DNA of 64,000 nucleotides from NCBI GenBank assembly GCA_965115885.1, contig OZ220479.1:1798001-1862000 (forward strand), read 5' to 3'. Made by a program: the position numbers and the translations under genes. The notes below the pieces were generated by a model, which was given only the letters and a program-made list of their open reading frames with translations, was not told the DNA's origin and did not search any database. The DNA is from BD2-11 sp965115885. Lineage in GTDB: Bacteria; Gemmatimonadota; Gemmatimonadetes; Longimicrobiales; Gaopeijiaceae. Shown piece after piece: positions 25,714-34,398 of this stretch; position 1 is the stretch's first letter, and every line of letters starts with the position of its first letter.

Positions 25714-26958
25714 TTAGGCGGCCGTCGCCACGATCTCGATCTCGACGCCCAGCTTCTGCAACCGACTGATGTGTCGGCGCACCGCCCGCATCTTGTTGCG
25801 CTTGCGGAAGTGATCGGCGCCCAAGTCCTCGTGCAGGGCTCCAGTCTGGAACATGTGCCAGATCGCGACCAGCATCGCGTGCTGCACCGCCACGATCGCC
25901 CGCTTCGGCCCGCCGCGCGCCCGGTGCCGGTAGTACAGCGCCCGGTAGTAGCTGTCGCGGGTCCGCACCGCCGCCCACGACGCCTGCGACAGCGCCTCCC
26001 GCAACCACGCGTTCCCCTTGCCCGTGCGCGCCGACCGTCGCTTGCCCGCGCTCTCGTGGTTCCCAGGGCACACTCGAGCCCACGACGCGAAGTGACCCGC
26101 CGTCGGGAACTTCGACATGTCGTCGCCGATCTCCGCCACGATCGCCCTGGCCGACCTCGCGCCGACCCCCGGCATGCTCTCAAGCAGGGCCACGCCACCC
26201 GCAAAAGGGCGCGCCGCCTCCTCGATCCGAGCGTCCAGCTCCGCCAGCGTCCGGTCCGCGTAGTCGATCATTCGCAGCTCCAGCCCGACCAGGAACCGAC
26301 GATGATCGTCCATCAGCCCCGGCACCACTTCCGCGAGCTCGCCGCGCTTGCTCCGCAACGTCCCGCAAGCCAGACCGGCCAGCTTCTCCGAGTCCGTCTC
26401 GCCCGCCACCATCGCGTCCAGGATCGCCCGACCCGTCTTGCCCATGACGTCCGTGACCACCGAGCCCAGCTTCACGTTCGCCTGCTCGAGCAGCTTCGCC
26501 ACCCGGTTGACGTGCCGCGTCCGCTCCCGAGACACCGTCTTGCGCGTCCGCGTCAGGTCCCGAAGATCGCGCACCGCCCGATCCGGCACGAAGCTGCCTC
26601 GCAGAAGTCCCGCCTCGAGCAACCGCGCCAGCCACTCCGAGTCCTTCACGTCCGTCTTGCGACCCGGCGCCTGCTTGATGTGGCGAGGGTTCACCAGCAA
26701 CAGCTCGAAGCCGCCCTCGAGCGCCGCCCACACCGAGCACCAGTACACCCCCGTCGACTCCATCGCCACGTGAGTGACCCCGAGAGACTCCATCCAGTCC
26801 CTCAGCGCGCTCAGGTCCGCCATCGTCGTCCCGAAGGTCCGCACCTTCCCACGACGCCCCTTGGCGCCGTCGTCGCGCGGGGCGCGAACGCACGCCGTCA
26901 CGCTCTTCTTGTGCACGTCGAGGCCCGCGCACCGCTCGTTGACGACCTTCATGCCCAT
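25714..26958 (-). CDS. IS110-family DEDD transposase (recombinase)
   Basis: This 414-residue protein starts at the ATG after GGAGGGAGCG. The N-terminal RuvC-like DEDD domain shows CAGLDVHKKSVTA (Asp), THVAMESTGVYW (Glu) and KTDVKDSEWLA (Asp pair). The C-terminal transposase_20 domain has LLESMPGVGARSARAIVAE and the conserved Ser region (FASWARVCPGNHESAGKRRS) that supplies the serine nucleophile. IS110 recombinases insert precisely using an RNA guide encoded in the element. The gene appears full length and intact, so it could be active. Confidence 0.9.
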   Translation of the reverse strand: MGMKVVNERCAGLDVHKKSVTACVRAPRDDGAKGRRGKVRTFGTTMADLSALRDWMESLGVTHVAMESTGVYWCSVWAALEGGFELLLVNPRHIKQAPGRKTDVKDSEWLARLLEAGLLRGSFVPDRAVRDLRDLTRTRKTVSRERTRHVNRVAKLLEQANVKLGSVVTDVMGKTGRAILDAMVAGETDSEKLAGLACGTLRSKRGELAEVVPGLMDDHRRFLVGLELRMIDYADRTLAELDARIEEAARPFAGGVALLESMPGVGARSARAIVAEIGDDMSKFPTAGHFASWARVCPGNHESAGKRRSARTGKGNAWLREALSQASWAAVRTRDSYYRALYYRHRARGGPKRAIVAVQHAMLVAIWHMFQTGALHEDLGADHFRKRNKMRAVRRHISRLQKLGVEIEIVATAA

Positions 26959-27264
26959 CGCTCCCTCCATGTGGTTCGCGTGTCCGTGACCGGGGGCGGG
27001 CGCTTGGGATGATCGATTTTTCCATACGTGATGAAGACCGTGCCAATCGGCCAACTCAACACTGCGGGCTGCCTCGAAGCGCCGTGGGTCATGTTCTACA
27101 TCGGGCTCGTTCGCACCAGTGGGACTGACGACCTCTGCCCCCACCCCATAGGAAGGGCGGGAGCCGACGGCCCGCAACCCCCGGCCGACGACGCCAGCTC
27201 CCACGGCGGCGACCGCAAACAGTTTCAGCTCGGCGGGGTGACCGCATCGCGGTCATGAATTGTT
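26959..27264 (-). ncRNA. Candidate bridge RNA region of the IS110 element
   Basis: The 306-bp non-coding end lies directly upstream of the transposase gene, where IS110 elements encode their bridge RNA. Within it, GTTCTAC at 27093-27099 is identical to the right side of the actual target in IS3 orfB (GTTCTACGGG at 27262-27271), which would suit a target-guide loop. RNA folding was not computed. The assignment rests on layout plus this 7-base match. Confidence 0.5.
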
Positions 27265-28326
27265 CTACGGGAGCCGGCAGATGGCGCGCCACTTGAGGCG
27301 CGAGGGCACGACGGTCGGCAGACACCGGGTCCGCCGACTGATGCGGAAGATGGGGATCGAGGCGATCTACCGGCGTCCCAGGACGAGCGTGGCGAACCCG
27401 GAGCACCGGGTGTTCCCCTATCTGCTGCGCGACGTCGAGGTCTCGCGGGCGGATCACGTGTGGTGCGCGGACATCACCTATGTGCCTGTGACCCGTGGGT
27501 TTTTCTACCTGGTCGCGGTGATGGACTGGGCGACCCGCCACGTGCTGGCGTGGGAGCTGTCGAACACGATGGACGCGTCGTTCTGCGTGAGCGCGCTGGA
27601 CGAAGCGCTGGGCTGTGGAAGGCCGGAGATCTTCAACACCGACCAGGGCTCGCAGTTCACGAGCGAGGCGTTCGCTGAGCGGGTCCTGAGCGCGGACGTT
27701 CGGTTCTCGATGGACGGGCGGGGGCGGTACCTGGACAACATCTTCATCGAGCGGTTGTGGAGGTCGCTGAAGTACGAGGCGGTCTATCTGCGAGAGCTCG
27801 AGGACGGGGCCGCGGCTCGGCGGGTCATCGGGGGCTGGATGGACTTCTACAACGAAGTCCGCCCGCACTCGGCGTTGGACGGGCGGACGCCCAGCGAGGC
27901 GTACCGCGAGGGCGCGGGCGTGGAATGAGCGAGTCCGGACCGTTGGGAGGGACGTGGTCGGAACCGGCGAACTGGCGGCAGGGGTCGTCAGGCGCGGCGC
28001 GGCGCCGGTTGCCTCGGTTTCGCGGACGGGCATGCCCGTCGGCGAAACCGAGGTTAGATTTACCCCGAGGTGGGGAGGGGGCCGTTCGAGAGGGTGGGTT
28101 GGCGAGGTCGGCAGTGCTCGTTCAGGGGCACCCCGAGTTCGTCCCAGCCAACCCCGAAAGGAAACGTCGCAGAGCGACGGAGTACACCTTAACTTCGCCC
28201 CCAACCTGTCCAACGAATTAGGACCACCTCAGGGACGACCCCGTCTCCCACCCCGGTCATCACCGCCTGAATGCCCTCCAACCCACTTACTTGGGCAGGG
28301 TTCCTCTCCATCCTTCGAGCAATGAG

Positions 28327-28369
28327 CCCTTCCCCCTCGTCCGCACCGGGCACGGACGAGGGGGAAGGG
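28327..28369. repeat. Perfect 17-bp stem hairpin
   Basis: Bases 28327-28343 pair perfectly with 28353-28369 around a 9-nt loop. No T-tract follows on either strand. It lies between the IS3 right end and the istA/integrase relics, and may be a terminator or a structured mobile-element end. Confidence 0.7.
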
Positions 28370-28379
28370 TCGGGCACCC

Positions 28380-28560
28380 GATCCGGTACCTACGGGAGAA
28401 CCTCTTCTACGGTCGGGTGTTCGCGAACGACGACGAAGTGAACCAACGGTTGAGCTGTTGTGCGACGGGGTGGCGAACGTCCGGGCTCACGGGAAGCTCA
28501 AGGAGAGGGTGTCGGATCGGTTCGAACGGAAACGACCGCTGCTGCTGCCGCTGGCGCCGC
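28380..28560 (+). pseudogene. IS21-family istA C-terminal fragment
   Basis: RYLRENLFYGRVFANDDEVN is followed, after a frame change, by GVANVRAHGKLKERV and RFERKRPLLLPL. This is the typical IstA tail (FYGRxF...GxANxRxHGTxxxxxxERF). It runs directly into the truncated integrase copy 2 and is inactive. Confidence 0.7.
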
Positions 28561-28561
28561 A

Positions 28562-29587
28562 GGCAGAGCCGGTCGCCGGGGCATCGCGATTGGGTTCGGG
28601 CGAAGCGGCAGGCGGACGAGTTCGCCGCAAGTTTCGTCGATCTGGAGACGCACGGCGAGGCCGAGCCCAAGCCGCTCACGCTGGGAACGCTGTTCGACAT
28701 CTACGGCGAGGAGGTGACGCCCACGAAGAGCGAGCGGAGGCGGTGGCACGACCGCGCCGCCGCCAAGACGTTCCTCGGGCTCTTCGGACGGGATCGCGAA
28801 CCGGAGACCCTTTCCCAGAGGGATTGGGACCGGTTCATCCGCGAACGGAGAGCGGGCACGGTCGGCCCGAGCGGCAGGCCGGTGTCGGACCGCACCGTCG
28901 AGGACGATCTGAAGTTCCTGCTCGCGGTGCTCAACTGGGCCGTGAAGTCGAAGGACGAGCGGGGGCGCCCGCTTCTCGTCTCGAACCCGCTGAAGGGGCT
29001 CGGGACGCCCAGGGAGAGGAACCCGGTCCGGGTCGTGCTGACCGAAGAGGAGTACCAGGCGTTGCTCCGAGTGTCGGCGGAGGTCGACTGGCGCTTCCGG
29101 GTCGCGCTCGTGCTCGCGCACGAGACGGGACATTCGCATCGGGGCCATCCGCAAGCTCCGGTGGTTCGACTTCGACTTCGACGGTCGGGCCGTCCGGTGG
29201 AGGGCCGAGCACGACAAGACGGGCCACGAGCACACCACGCCCGTCACCGCCGAAGCGCTGTCCGTTCTCGAAGACGCCTTGGCGAGACGTCCGGGCGCCG
29301 GGGACGCGCCTATGTTGCCCGCCCTGAGAAATCCTGCGGCGTGGGTGGGCGCGTGGCGAACGCGCGCTTGGTGGCAGAAGGCCGAGAGGCTTGCGGGGCT
29401 CGAGCCGAAGCCCCGCAGGGGCTGGCACTCGCTGAGGCGGAAGTTCGCCTCCGATCTCATGGATCTGCCGCTCAAGGTGCTGTGCGAACTCGGCGGCTGG
29501 AGGGACGCCAAGACCGTGCTCCAGTGCTACCAGCAAGCCAACCAGAGGCAACTCCGGGAGGCGCTCGACGACCGGCGCAGGACCTGA
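28562..29587 (+). pseudogene. Tyrosine recombinase copy 2 (5' truncated, frameshifted)
   Basis: It is very similar to the 10607 integrase from SLGHRDWVRAKRQADEFAA onward, but the first 45 residues are replaced by istA sequence. One extra base at about 29131-29136 (GGACATTCGCATCGG against GGACATCGCATCGG in copy 1) breaks the frame exactly at the catalytic Arg motif. The C-terminal part still reads GWHSLRRKFAS and VLQCYQQ in the shifted frame. It is inactive. Confidence 0.88.
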
Positions 29588-29640
29588 ACCCACGATGTCT
29601 CGGCCATGCGCGAGCGGGTCGACCGACGCTCGGAGGAGGC

Positions 29641-29680
29641 CGCGACCCCATCGGGCCGGTAGCTGCCCGATGGGGTCGCG
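29641..29680. repeat. Perfect 15-bp stem hairpin after integrase copy 2
   Basis: Bases 29641-29655 pair perfectly with 29666-29680 around a 10-nt loop. No T-run follows. With the 28327-28369 hairpin it brackets the integrase relic. Confidence 0.7.
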
Positions 29681-29739
29681 TCGGAGTCGTCTATCCGGCT
29701 CCCTCGCGGTCGCGAGCTTGACCGTCCCGGTCCCCTCCG

Positions 29740-30590
29740 CCCGCTCCTCGACCGCGCCCCGTTCGGACTCGATCCCGCACTCCGTCGACCCCGGCGTCTC
29801 CTTCGCCCTGCCGGGTGACCCTCGCGGGCCGACCGCTCGCCGTTTCGAGTTCCGGGGCGGCGGCCTCGGCGACGCCCAACGTCCCGCTTCGCCCGGCCTC
29901 CCACACTACGCCATCCGAGAAGGACGCCGCCGCGTTCGGTCCGCCCGGATCCGCGACGGGCGGGGGAGCCGAAACGGCGCTCCGCTGCGCCATTCCGCTC
30001 GCCTTCGCCGGCACCACCGCCGTGGCGATCGCGCTGTCCAACGTCGCGCCTCTTCCTCCACGACCATTCGTAGACTTCGCCACGATCCTGACCGTGAAGG
30101 TGTCGGCCGGAAACGTGCGCCCGGCTCGCCTACCGCACCGCGTCACGGCGCCTAAGGACGCGTCCCGACCGTCGCCGTGGCTCTCGAGGTCGACGTTCCT
30201 CCAAGTCCCGTCCGCGTCCCGGTACTTGGACGAATAGACCACCGCTCCCACGTTCCCGCTCGGCAATCCGTAGTCGCGACCCGACTGCCTTCTCACGCTG
30301 AAGAAGCGCATCACGATCTTCGTGGAATCCGTCGCCCGCGCTCCGGTCAGATCGAAGACGTTCCAAGTGTTCGCCTGGACGTCGCCGAACGCCTTGTTCT
30401 CTCCCGCGGCCACCGACACCCGTCGGCTGCCGTTCGGATAGTCGAAGCCGTAGTGCTCCTTGAGCGCCTCGACGTCGTACTCGCCGGGATCCCCCACGAC
30501 GAGCGTGAATGCTCCCGTCGCATCCGTCGTCGCCGTGTCCGTCGCCGTCGCGTCCCCGACCTTCATCGCCGACACCAGGTCGACAACCCC
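29740..30590 (-). pseudogene. Fragment of a secreted protein with a CnaB/carboxypeptidase-regulatory-like repeat
   Basis: In the minus-strand frame, ATTDATGAFTLVVGDPGEYD is followed by VEALKEHYGFDYPNGSRRVS and later IVMRFFSVRRQSGRDYGLPS. This looks like a beta-sandwich CnaB-type unit followed by unknown extracellular sequence. The start is missing where an IS1634 scrap (30583-30665) abuts, and the end decays into low-complexity Arg/Gly. It is a pseudogene by context; the domain call is tentative. Confidence 0.4.
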
Positions 30591-30665
30591 GGCCGCCGAC
30601 GAGCACGACGCACGACAGCGAGGAGCGCTTGCGCAACGTCTCGAGCTGGGCCTCCACCGCGACGC
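30583..30665 (-). pseudogene. IS1634 transposase scrap
   Basis: On the minus strand QLETLRKRSSLSCVVLVGGR aligns with QLETLRERFALSRIVLIGDR of the 11921-13563 transposase. Only about 27 codons are preserved. It marks the edge of the preceding protein fragment. Confidence 0.6.
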
Positions 30666-30853
30666 CCGTGCCGGGTACGCCGGAGTTCGCTCGATCCGGC
30701 GTCGGTCGTGGGTCCGAAGGACTAGCCGTAGCCGTAGCAACCGTCCGGGCCGTGCGCGACGAAGATCAGGAAACGGTGGCACTCGGACGGCAAAGGCGCG
30801 CGCATCCGCCCCGGCGAGGGCGTTCCGCGGAGGTTTCCGCGCCGGACCACAGG

Positions 30854-30980
30854 TCAGGCTTCGGCGCGCCTCCGGCCGAGTGCCGTCGCGATTACCGCGC
30901 CGCCGATTCCGTAGAGGACCAGCGAGACCACGCCGTCGCCGACGATGGTGGCGACCGTGGTCATGCCGACCATCGATGTG
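30854..30980 (-). pseudogene. Small membrane protein, C-terminal fragment
   Basis: On the minus strand MTTVATIVGDGVVSLVLYGI is followed by GGAVIATALGRRRAEA and a stop. This is a hydrophobic helix with a basic tail. Related sequences are at 33800-34110 (N-terminal and middle part) and 35023-35215. Together they suggest a protein of about 90 residues with three helices. The family is unknown. Confidence 0.55.
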
Positions 30981-31101
30981 GTCGGGCCACTTTGGTCGTC
31001 CATGGATCCACAAAGGCACCGCGAGTAAGTGAGCGTGAAGACGGAGGGGGCAAAGCAACGTCGAATTCGATCTGCCCACACAAGATGGCGGAGGAATCGT
31101 T

Positions 31102-31713
31102 TTACGAATTTGCGCGGCGCATCTGCGTGGACAAGTCGTACTTGCATGTTGTCCGATCCCGAAATGTCGCTTCTACGAGCCAGCGGAGTTTCCCGGGGTC
31201 ATTACAGATTTGCGTCCATGGTACAATCGATATCTTAGCATCAGCTTTCGAATTCACTAGATTGTCGATGATCCGGTCTGGCATTTCGGGGTATCGACGC
31301 TTCATTTCCGTGCGCGATCTAATCGGAACGCAACGAGCAACGCCTGGATATATTTTGTTTTTCTCCCCGACATGGGTCACATATCCCAGTCTTGTTGTGC
31401 AGGAGGGAAGCGTGATCGCCAGTATTCCCGATTTCTTGTTCCTTATTCCGTCGAACATGCTCGAGTAGATTTCCCAATCTACGTGCTTTCTCCGAGCCGT
31501 CTCGGATCCGACCAAGACAATGGTCACCGTCGAGTTGCGCAGGTAGTCGTCTCTAATGATCTCACGGATTCTTGAATCAGGGAGATTCTCGTTGATGTCC
31601 CCTGTATCGACCGACATGTCGACAAAAATCCTGTGTTCGCGAGCCATTTTGACCAGATACTCCTTGTAGTACTGGTCATTGCCATGATGGTAGCTGATAA
31701 AAACCTTATGCAT
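31102..31713 (-). CDS. ThsB-like TIR-domain protein
   Basis: The 203-residue product begins KVFISYHHGNDQYYKEYL, the hallmark of the MTH538/ThsB-type TIR fold (former DUF1863). Strand TVTIVLVGSETA is followed by RKHVDWEI with the putative catalytic Glu81. ThsB proteins of Thoeris defence sense phage and make a cyclic ADP-ribose signal from NAD; whether this one does is inferred. The start overlaps the SLOG gene stop by 8 bp. GC content is much lower than in the flanks, indicating acquisition. The C-terminal 90 residues (after IYPGVARCVPI) match the usual family length. Confidence 0.85.
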   Translation of the reverse strand: MHKVFISYHHGNDQYYKEYLVKMAREHRIFVDMSVDTGDINENLPDSRIREIIRDDYLRNSTVTIVLVGSETARRKHVDWEIYSSMFDGIRNKKSGILAITLPSCTTRLGYVTHVGEKNKIYPGVARCVPIRSRTEMKRRYPEMPDRIIDNLVNSKADAKISIVPWTQICNDPGKLRWLVEATFRDRTTCKYDLSTQMRRANS

Positions 31714-32575
31714 GAGCCGTATCCTCTGCTTCTCCGGTGGTCCGGTTGCCTTTCAACCGGTAAAGACCTCGCAAGATAAGTACAATGGCCTGCCCGATGA
31801 ATGGGGTGGTGGCCAACGTCTCGTTTTCTTCGTGAGAAAGACCGTTATTCAGACTGTCGCTGATCCACCCCTCGAATTCCTGCTGTCCCGGCCAGTTGCG
31901 TCGCGATCCGCTCCAAGGTTTCGCGAGTCCCAGTGTTTCCGCGACCTCGCGGGCGGATCCCCCGAATCCGCCGACCAAGAAGAGCGGCTGGCGGGTACGA
32001 ATGGACAGAAGCGCCTCTTCGGCCACGCCCGGCATGCGTCCTCGGTATCCCGTGATCCGCCCTCCGAGAACGACGCGCGCATCCGTGCAGGACCGTTGAT
32101 GGCGCCGCATGGCTGTCAGCCCTGTGATCCACTCCTTCGTGCTGGCATTTCTCGTCGAGAGGCCGCGACGCGTCTGTAGTGCCATGGGCACCCCATCGTC
32201 CCCGACAAGTACGAGTTTTGCTATTCCTCGCAACTCCGCAGCGACGCACTCGATCTGCTTGATCGACATGGCGATATGAACAGGCCACGCCAAGTGATTC
32301 GTTACCCTCGTGCTCCTGCGTACGTCCTCCGGCGGAGTGTACCGTGTCACCAGCTCGAAGAGTAGCTCGGTGAGACCGTACTTTCGGAGGTCGCCTCCGT
32401 ACACGATGTCCATATCCGCCGCGAGCACCTGTAGTGCCAAGTCGGCCATCGCATCCCTCAGATGCTCACCACTGAGCCCGAAGGCTGTAATGTCGGGGCT
32501 CTCCGACGCGGAAATGGCAACCCTCACCCGCATCTCATGCCGCGTTTCCGATGTCATCGCATCTCTGCTAGCCAT
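31706..32575 (-). CDS. SLOG-domain protein (nucleotide-sensor candidate)
   Basis: The 289-residue product has the SLOG/LOG-like Rossmann signature: VRVAISASESPD, then DMDIVYGGDLRKYGLTELLF, and later PLFLVGGFGGSAREVAETLG. SLOG domains bind nucleotide-derived ligands. In Thoeris ThsA a SLOG domain binds the TIR-made signal. Here it is a stand-alone protein between two TIR genes, without a SIR2 effector. I list the ATG at 32575; the ATG at 32557 gives a 4-bp ATGA overlap with the upstream stop and is equally plausible. The C-terminal 60 residues are of unknown fold. Confidence 0.75.
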   Translation of the reverse strand: MASRDAMTSETRHEMRVRVAISASESPDITAFGLSGEHLRDAMADLALQVLAADMDIVYGGDLRKYGLTELLFELVTRYTPPEDVRRSTRVTNHLAWPVHIAMSIKQIECVAAELRGIAKLVLVGDDGVPMALQTRRGLSTRNASTKEWITGLTAMRRHQRSCTDARVVLGGRITGYRGRMPGVAEEALLSIRTRQPLFLVGGFGGSAREVAETLGLAKPWSGSRRNWPGQQEFEGWISDSLNNGLSHEENETLATTPFIGQAIVLILRGLYRLKGNRTTGEAEDTAHA

Positions 32576-33723
32576 TGATTCATGCTCAGCAACTTAAGGC
32601 CATCCCACGCAACCCTGAGAAGGTTCTTCTCCTCGTCACCCAGAGGTGGATCGGGGTGAACGACCACCCCCTGTCGACCCGACTCCAACCCTCGTGACGC
32701 CATGGATACGAACTCCGGGGGACGGCCCATGAAGATGGGATGTGGGTGGTGGTTCAGCAAGGACGCCACCCGTGTTTCCCACAGCATATCGCGAAGCACA
32801 TCGTCCAAGAGACGTGCGACCACCTTTGGAACGCGATCCCTGTCCACAGGATTCATGCGGACTACCGGAACGTTGCCAAGATACGGAAACGCCCGGTCGT
32901 CGCCTTCGTCGAGGCAGTTCGCGACGACCATCGGAACGTCGTAACGCTTTGCCGAGATCACCTCTCGGCGACACCACTCGCGAGAGGAGTAGGAATCCGT
33001 GTAGATCGCCAACAGGGCCGAATGCTTGACGTTGTGCTCGATGACCCGAGAAAAAGGAAGACCAGCGGGAATGTCAATCACGTCAAGGAAGCTCGACAGA
33101 GCACTGTTGGCGTGTAGCCAGCAGCGGATGTCGTTGGCGAGATCGGCTCCGTGCGAATCATGCTTCGAATAGCTGATGAAGACCTTAATCTTCTCAAGAT
33201 GTCGTTTGATTTCATTTGCATTTTCACTTGGATTTTGCGTACGATGCAAGCGGTTTCGCAGCATCCTAGCGAACTCGTAGGTCAGCTGCGACAGCAGCCG
33301 CATCTCGCGTTCTTCCACCGTACCGTTCCACTCGTCCCACAGGATGGCTTGTTGGGGAAGAGGAAAATCGACGAGAGAGGATTGCTCCATCACGACTGGA
33401 ATCATCCGGGCGTCGGGGCCCTCAGTCTCGGCTTGCTCTCCTAGGTTGGTAATGTACTGCTGCCACTCAGCGTCGGTCGCAACATGGCGATCAATCATGA
33501 CCACTACCACGATGGGGCACGCAGTCGGCCGAGCCACATCGAAAGGAGAAGTGCTCTGAGTCTTCTTGTGAAAAACGACCTCGACGCCGGAGCCCCCGGT
33601 GATGTGTCGGAACATTGGGCTTTGAAAGTGCCTGCGGATATGATCCGCCGTCCGACGACAAGCACAGGAGCCTGACTTCCAGATTACGAAAACCGAGAAC
33701 AGCGGCTGGGGTAAGTGGCTCAC
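32554..33723 (-). CDS. Two-module TIR-domain protein
   Basis: The 389-residue product starts at GTG. Residues 178-310 form a clear TIR domain: KIKVFISYSKHDSHGADLAN, then HSALLAIYTDSYSSREWCRR with the catalytic-type Glu254. Residues 1-130 (SVFVIWKSGS, ACPIVVVVMIDRHVATDAEW, ARMIPVVM) look like a second, degenerate TIR-like module. The tail carries VVVHPDPPLGDEEKNLL, which I associate with TIR proteins paired to SLOG proteins. It is first in a three-gene operon with overlapping ends. TIR domains often degrade NAD, so an effector or signal-producer role is inferred. Confidence 0.8.
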   Translation of the reverse strand: MSHLPQPLFSVFVIWKSGSCACRRTADHIRRHFQSPMFRHITGGSGVEVVFHKKTQSTSPFDVARPTACPIVVVVMIDRHVATDAEWQQYITNLGEQAETEGPDARMIPVVMEQSSLVDFPLPQQAILWDEWNGTVEEREMRLLSQLTYEFARMLRNRLHRTQNPSENANEIKRHLEKIKVFISYSKHDSHGADLANDIRCWLHANSALSSFLDVIDIPAGLPFSRVIEHNVKHSALLAIYTDSYSSREWCRREVISAKRYDVPMVVANCLDEGDDRAFPYLGNVPVVRMNPVDRDRVPKVVARLLDDVLRDMLWETRVASLLNHHPHPIFMGRPPEFVSMASRGLESGRQGVVVHPDPPLGDEEKNLLRVAWDGLKLLSMNQWLAEMR

Positions 33724-33799
33724 TGGATCGTTGACCGCCCTTTGGAAAAGAGAATCAGCTACCGCACCTTCGCTCTGCCGAACCTAACAGCTAACGCAG

Positions 33800-34110
33800 T
33801 AGTGGTCAACAATGCCCGGAGTCGAGAAGGGCGCGGCGGCGGCGATCATGGTCTTGCCAACCATCGTTCCGTAGGTACATCGACAGACCGAACGCCAAGC
33901 TCATCATGGCCCCGACGGTGGCCCTCGCCTGGAAGCCCTCTTTCGCGCTACCGATTCCTTTCCAGCCGAGGACGATGACGAGGAACGCGGCAGAAAGAAG
34001 CTGGCCCAAGATCACCGCCCACATGATCGGTTCGAGACTGATCGCGCCGCTGTCGGAGAAATCCGGCAGCAGCAAGACGTGGACGAGGAAGTCTAGGAGC
34101 TTGCGCGGCA
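33800..34110 (-). pseudogene. Small membrane protein, N-terminal/middle fragment
   Basis: On the minus strand MWAVILGQLLSAAFLVIVLG is followed by KGIGSAKEGFQARATVGAMM and SLAFGLSMY. A 4-bp duplication (CTAC) then breaks the frame that in the 35-kb copy continues GTMVGMTTVATLVGD. It lies just upstream of the TIR operon in the same orientation as the 30854 fragment on the far side. Confidence 0.55.
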
Positions 34111-34239
34111 GAAAAAAAATCGTGGCGCGGCACCGCCGTCGGCGCTTGAAATCGGGGGCTGGCATGCCATCGGGGCAAATCCGTAGCGCGTGACGGAGGA
34201 AAGGACTACACTAACACTACAAGTATGTAGCACATGGAG

Positions 34240-34398
34240 TTAGCTTGTGAATTCGGCGGTATGCTTGCCAGAAATCCCGGTTGACGGTCTGGCTGTCGGC
34301 ACTCGGCCATCGCTCGCAGATTTTTCTACCGCGCAAGCTCCTAGCACGAAGAGGGGGACGCCGCCCGCCAGGGTGGCCGTCAGGAAGTTCCTGCTCAC
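34240..34398 (-). CDS. Small putative lipoprotein
   Basis: The 52-residue frame has a GTG start 4 bp after AGGAGG. Its N-terminal signal ends in a lipobox (FVLGAC, Cys22), followed by a short polar tail with no known domain. The same frame is open upstream to a GTG at 34554 (104 residues), so a longer soluble form is possible. The lipobox plus ribosome site favour the short form. It is one of few intact small genes in this part of the island. Function unknown. Confidence 0.4.
   Translation of the reverse strand: MSRNFLTATLAGGVPLFVLGACAVEKSASDGRVPTARPSTGISGKHTAEFTS

Larger units (their letters stand above)
25660..27264 (-). mobile_element. IS110-family element inserted in IS3 orfB
   Basis: The 1605-bp insert is bounded by GTT on both sides (25657-25659 and 27262-27264), and reading through its removal restores the IS3 gene. 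It contains one intact DEDD transposase on the minus strand, a short 54-bp end after the gene, and a long 306-bp non-coding end before it. This is the layout of IS110 elements that encode a bridge RNA. No terminal inverted repeats are seen, as usual for the group. Confidence 0.85.
25485..27928 (+). pseudogene. IS3-family OrfB transposase, split by an IS110 insertion
   Basis: The 5' part (to 25659) reads LTRAERRRMIQRDGPMALAK up to MDYPF. The 3' part (from 27262) resumes FYGSRQMARHLRREGTTVG and contains the rve core: VWCADITYVPV (Asp 1), FNTDQGSQFTS (Asp 2), ERLWRSLKYE (Glu). Removing 25660-27264 restores one continuous frame across DYPFYGSR, which fixes the insertion point. As it stands the transposase is inactive. 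Confidence 0.88.
25136..28231 (+). mobile_element. IS3-family insertion sequence with nested IS110-family element
   Basis: Imperfect terminal inverted repeats start TGAGGTGGTCC at 25136 and end GGACCACCTCA at 28231. Inner blocks TTGGACAGGT and GTTAAGGTGTACTCC are also shared between the ends. A 3-bp direct repeat GGG flanks it (25133-25135 and 28232-28234), as expected for IS3. Without the nested element (25660-27264) it is about 1.49 kb. It carries orfA and an interrupted orfB. Confidence 0.85.

Noticed and set aside
29691..31079. A 462-residue minus-strand ORF as an intact gene
   Set aside because: Its first 160 residues are Arg-rich shadow sequence crossing an IS scrap and a membrane-protein fragment. 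Only the middle looks protein-like, so it is listed as a pseudogene fragment.
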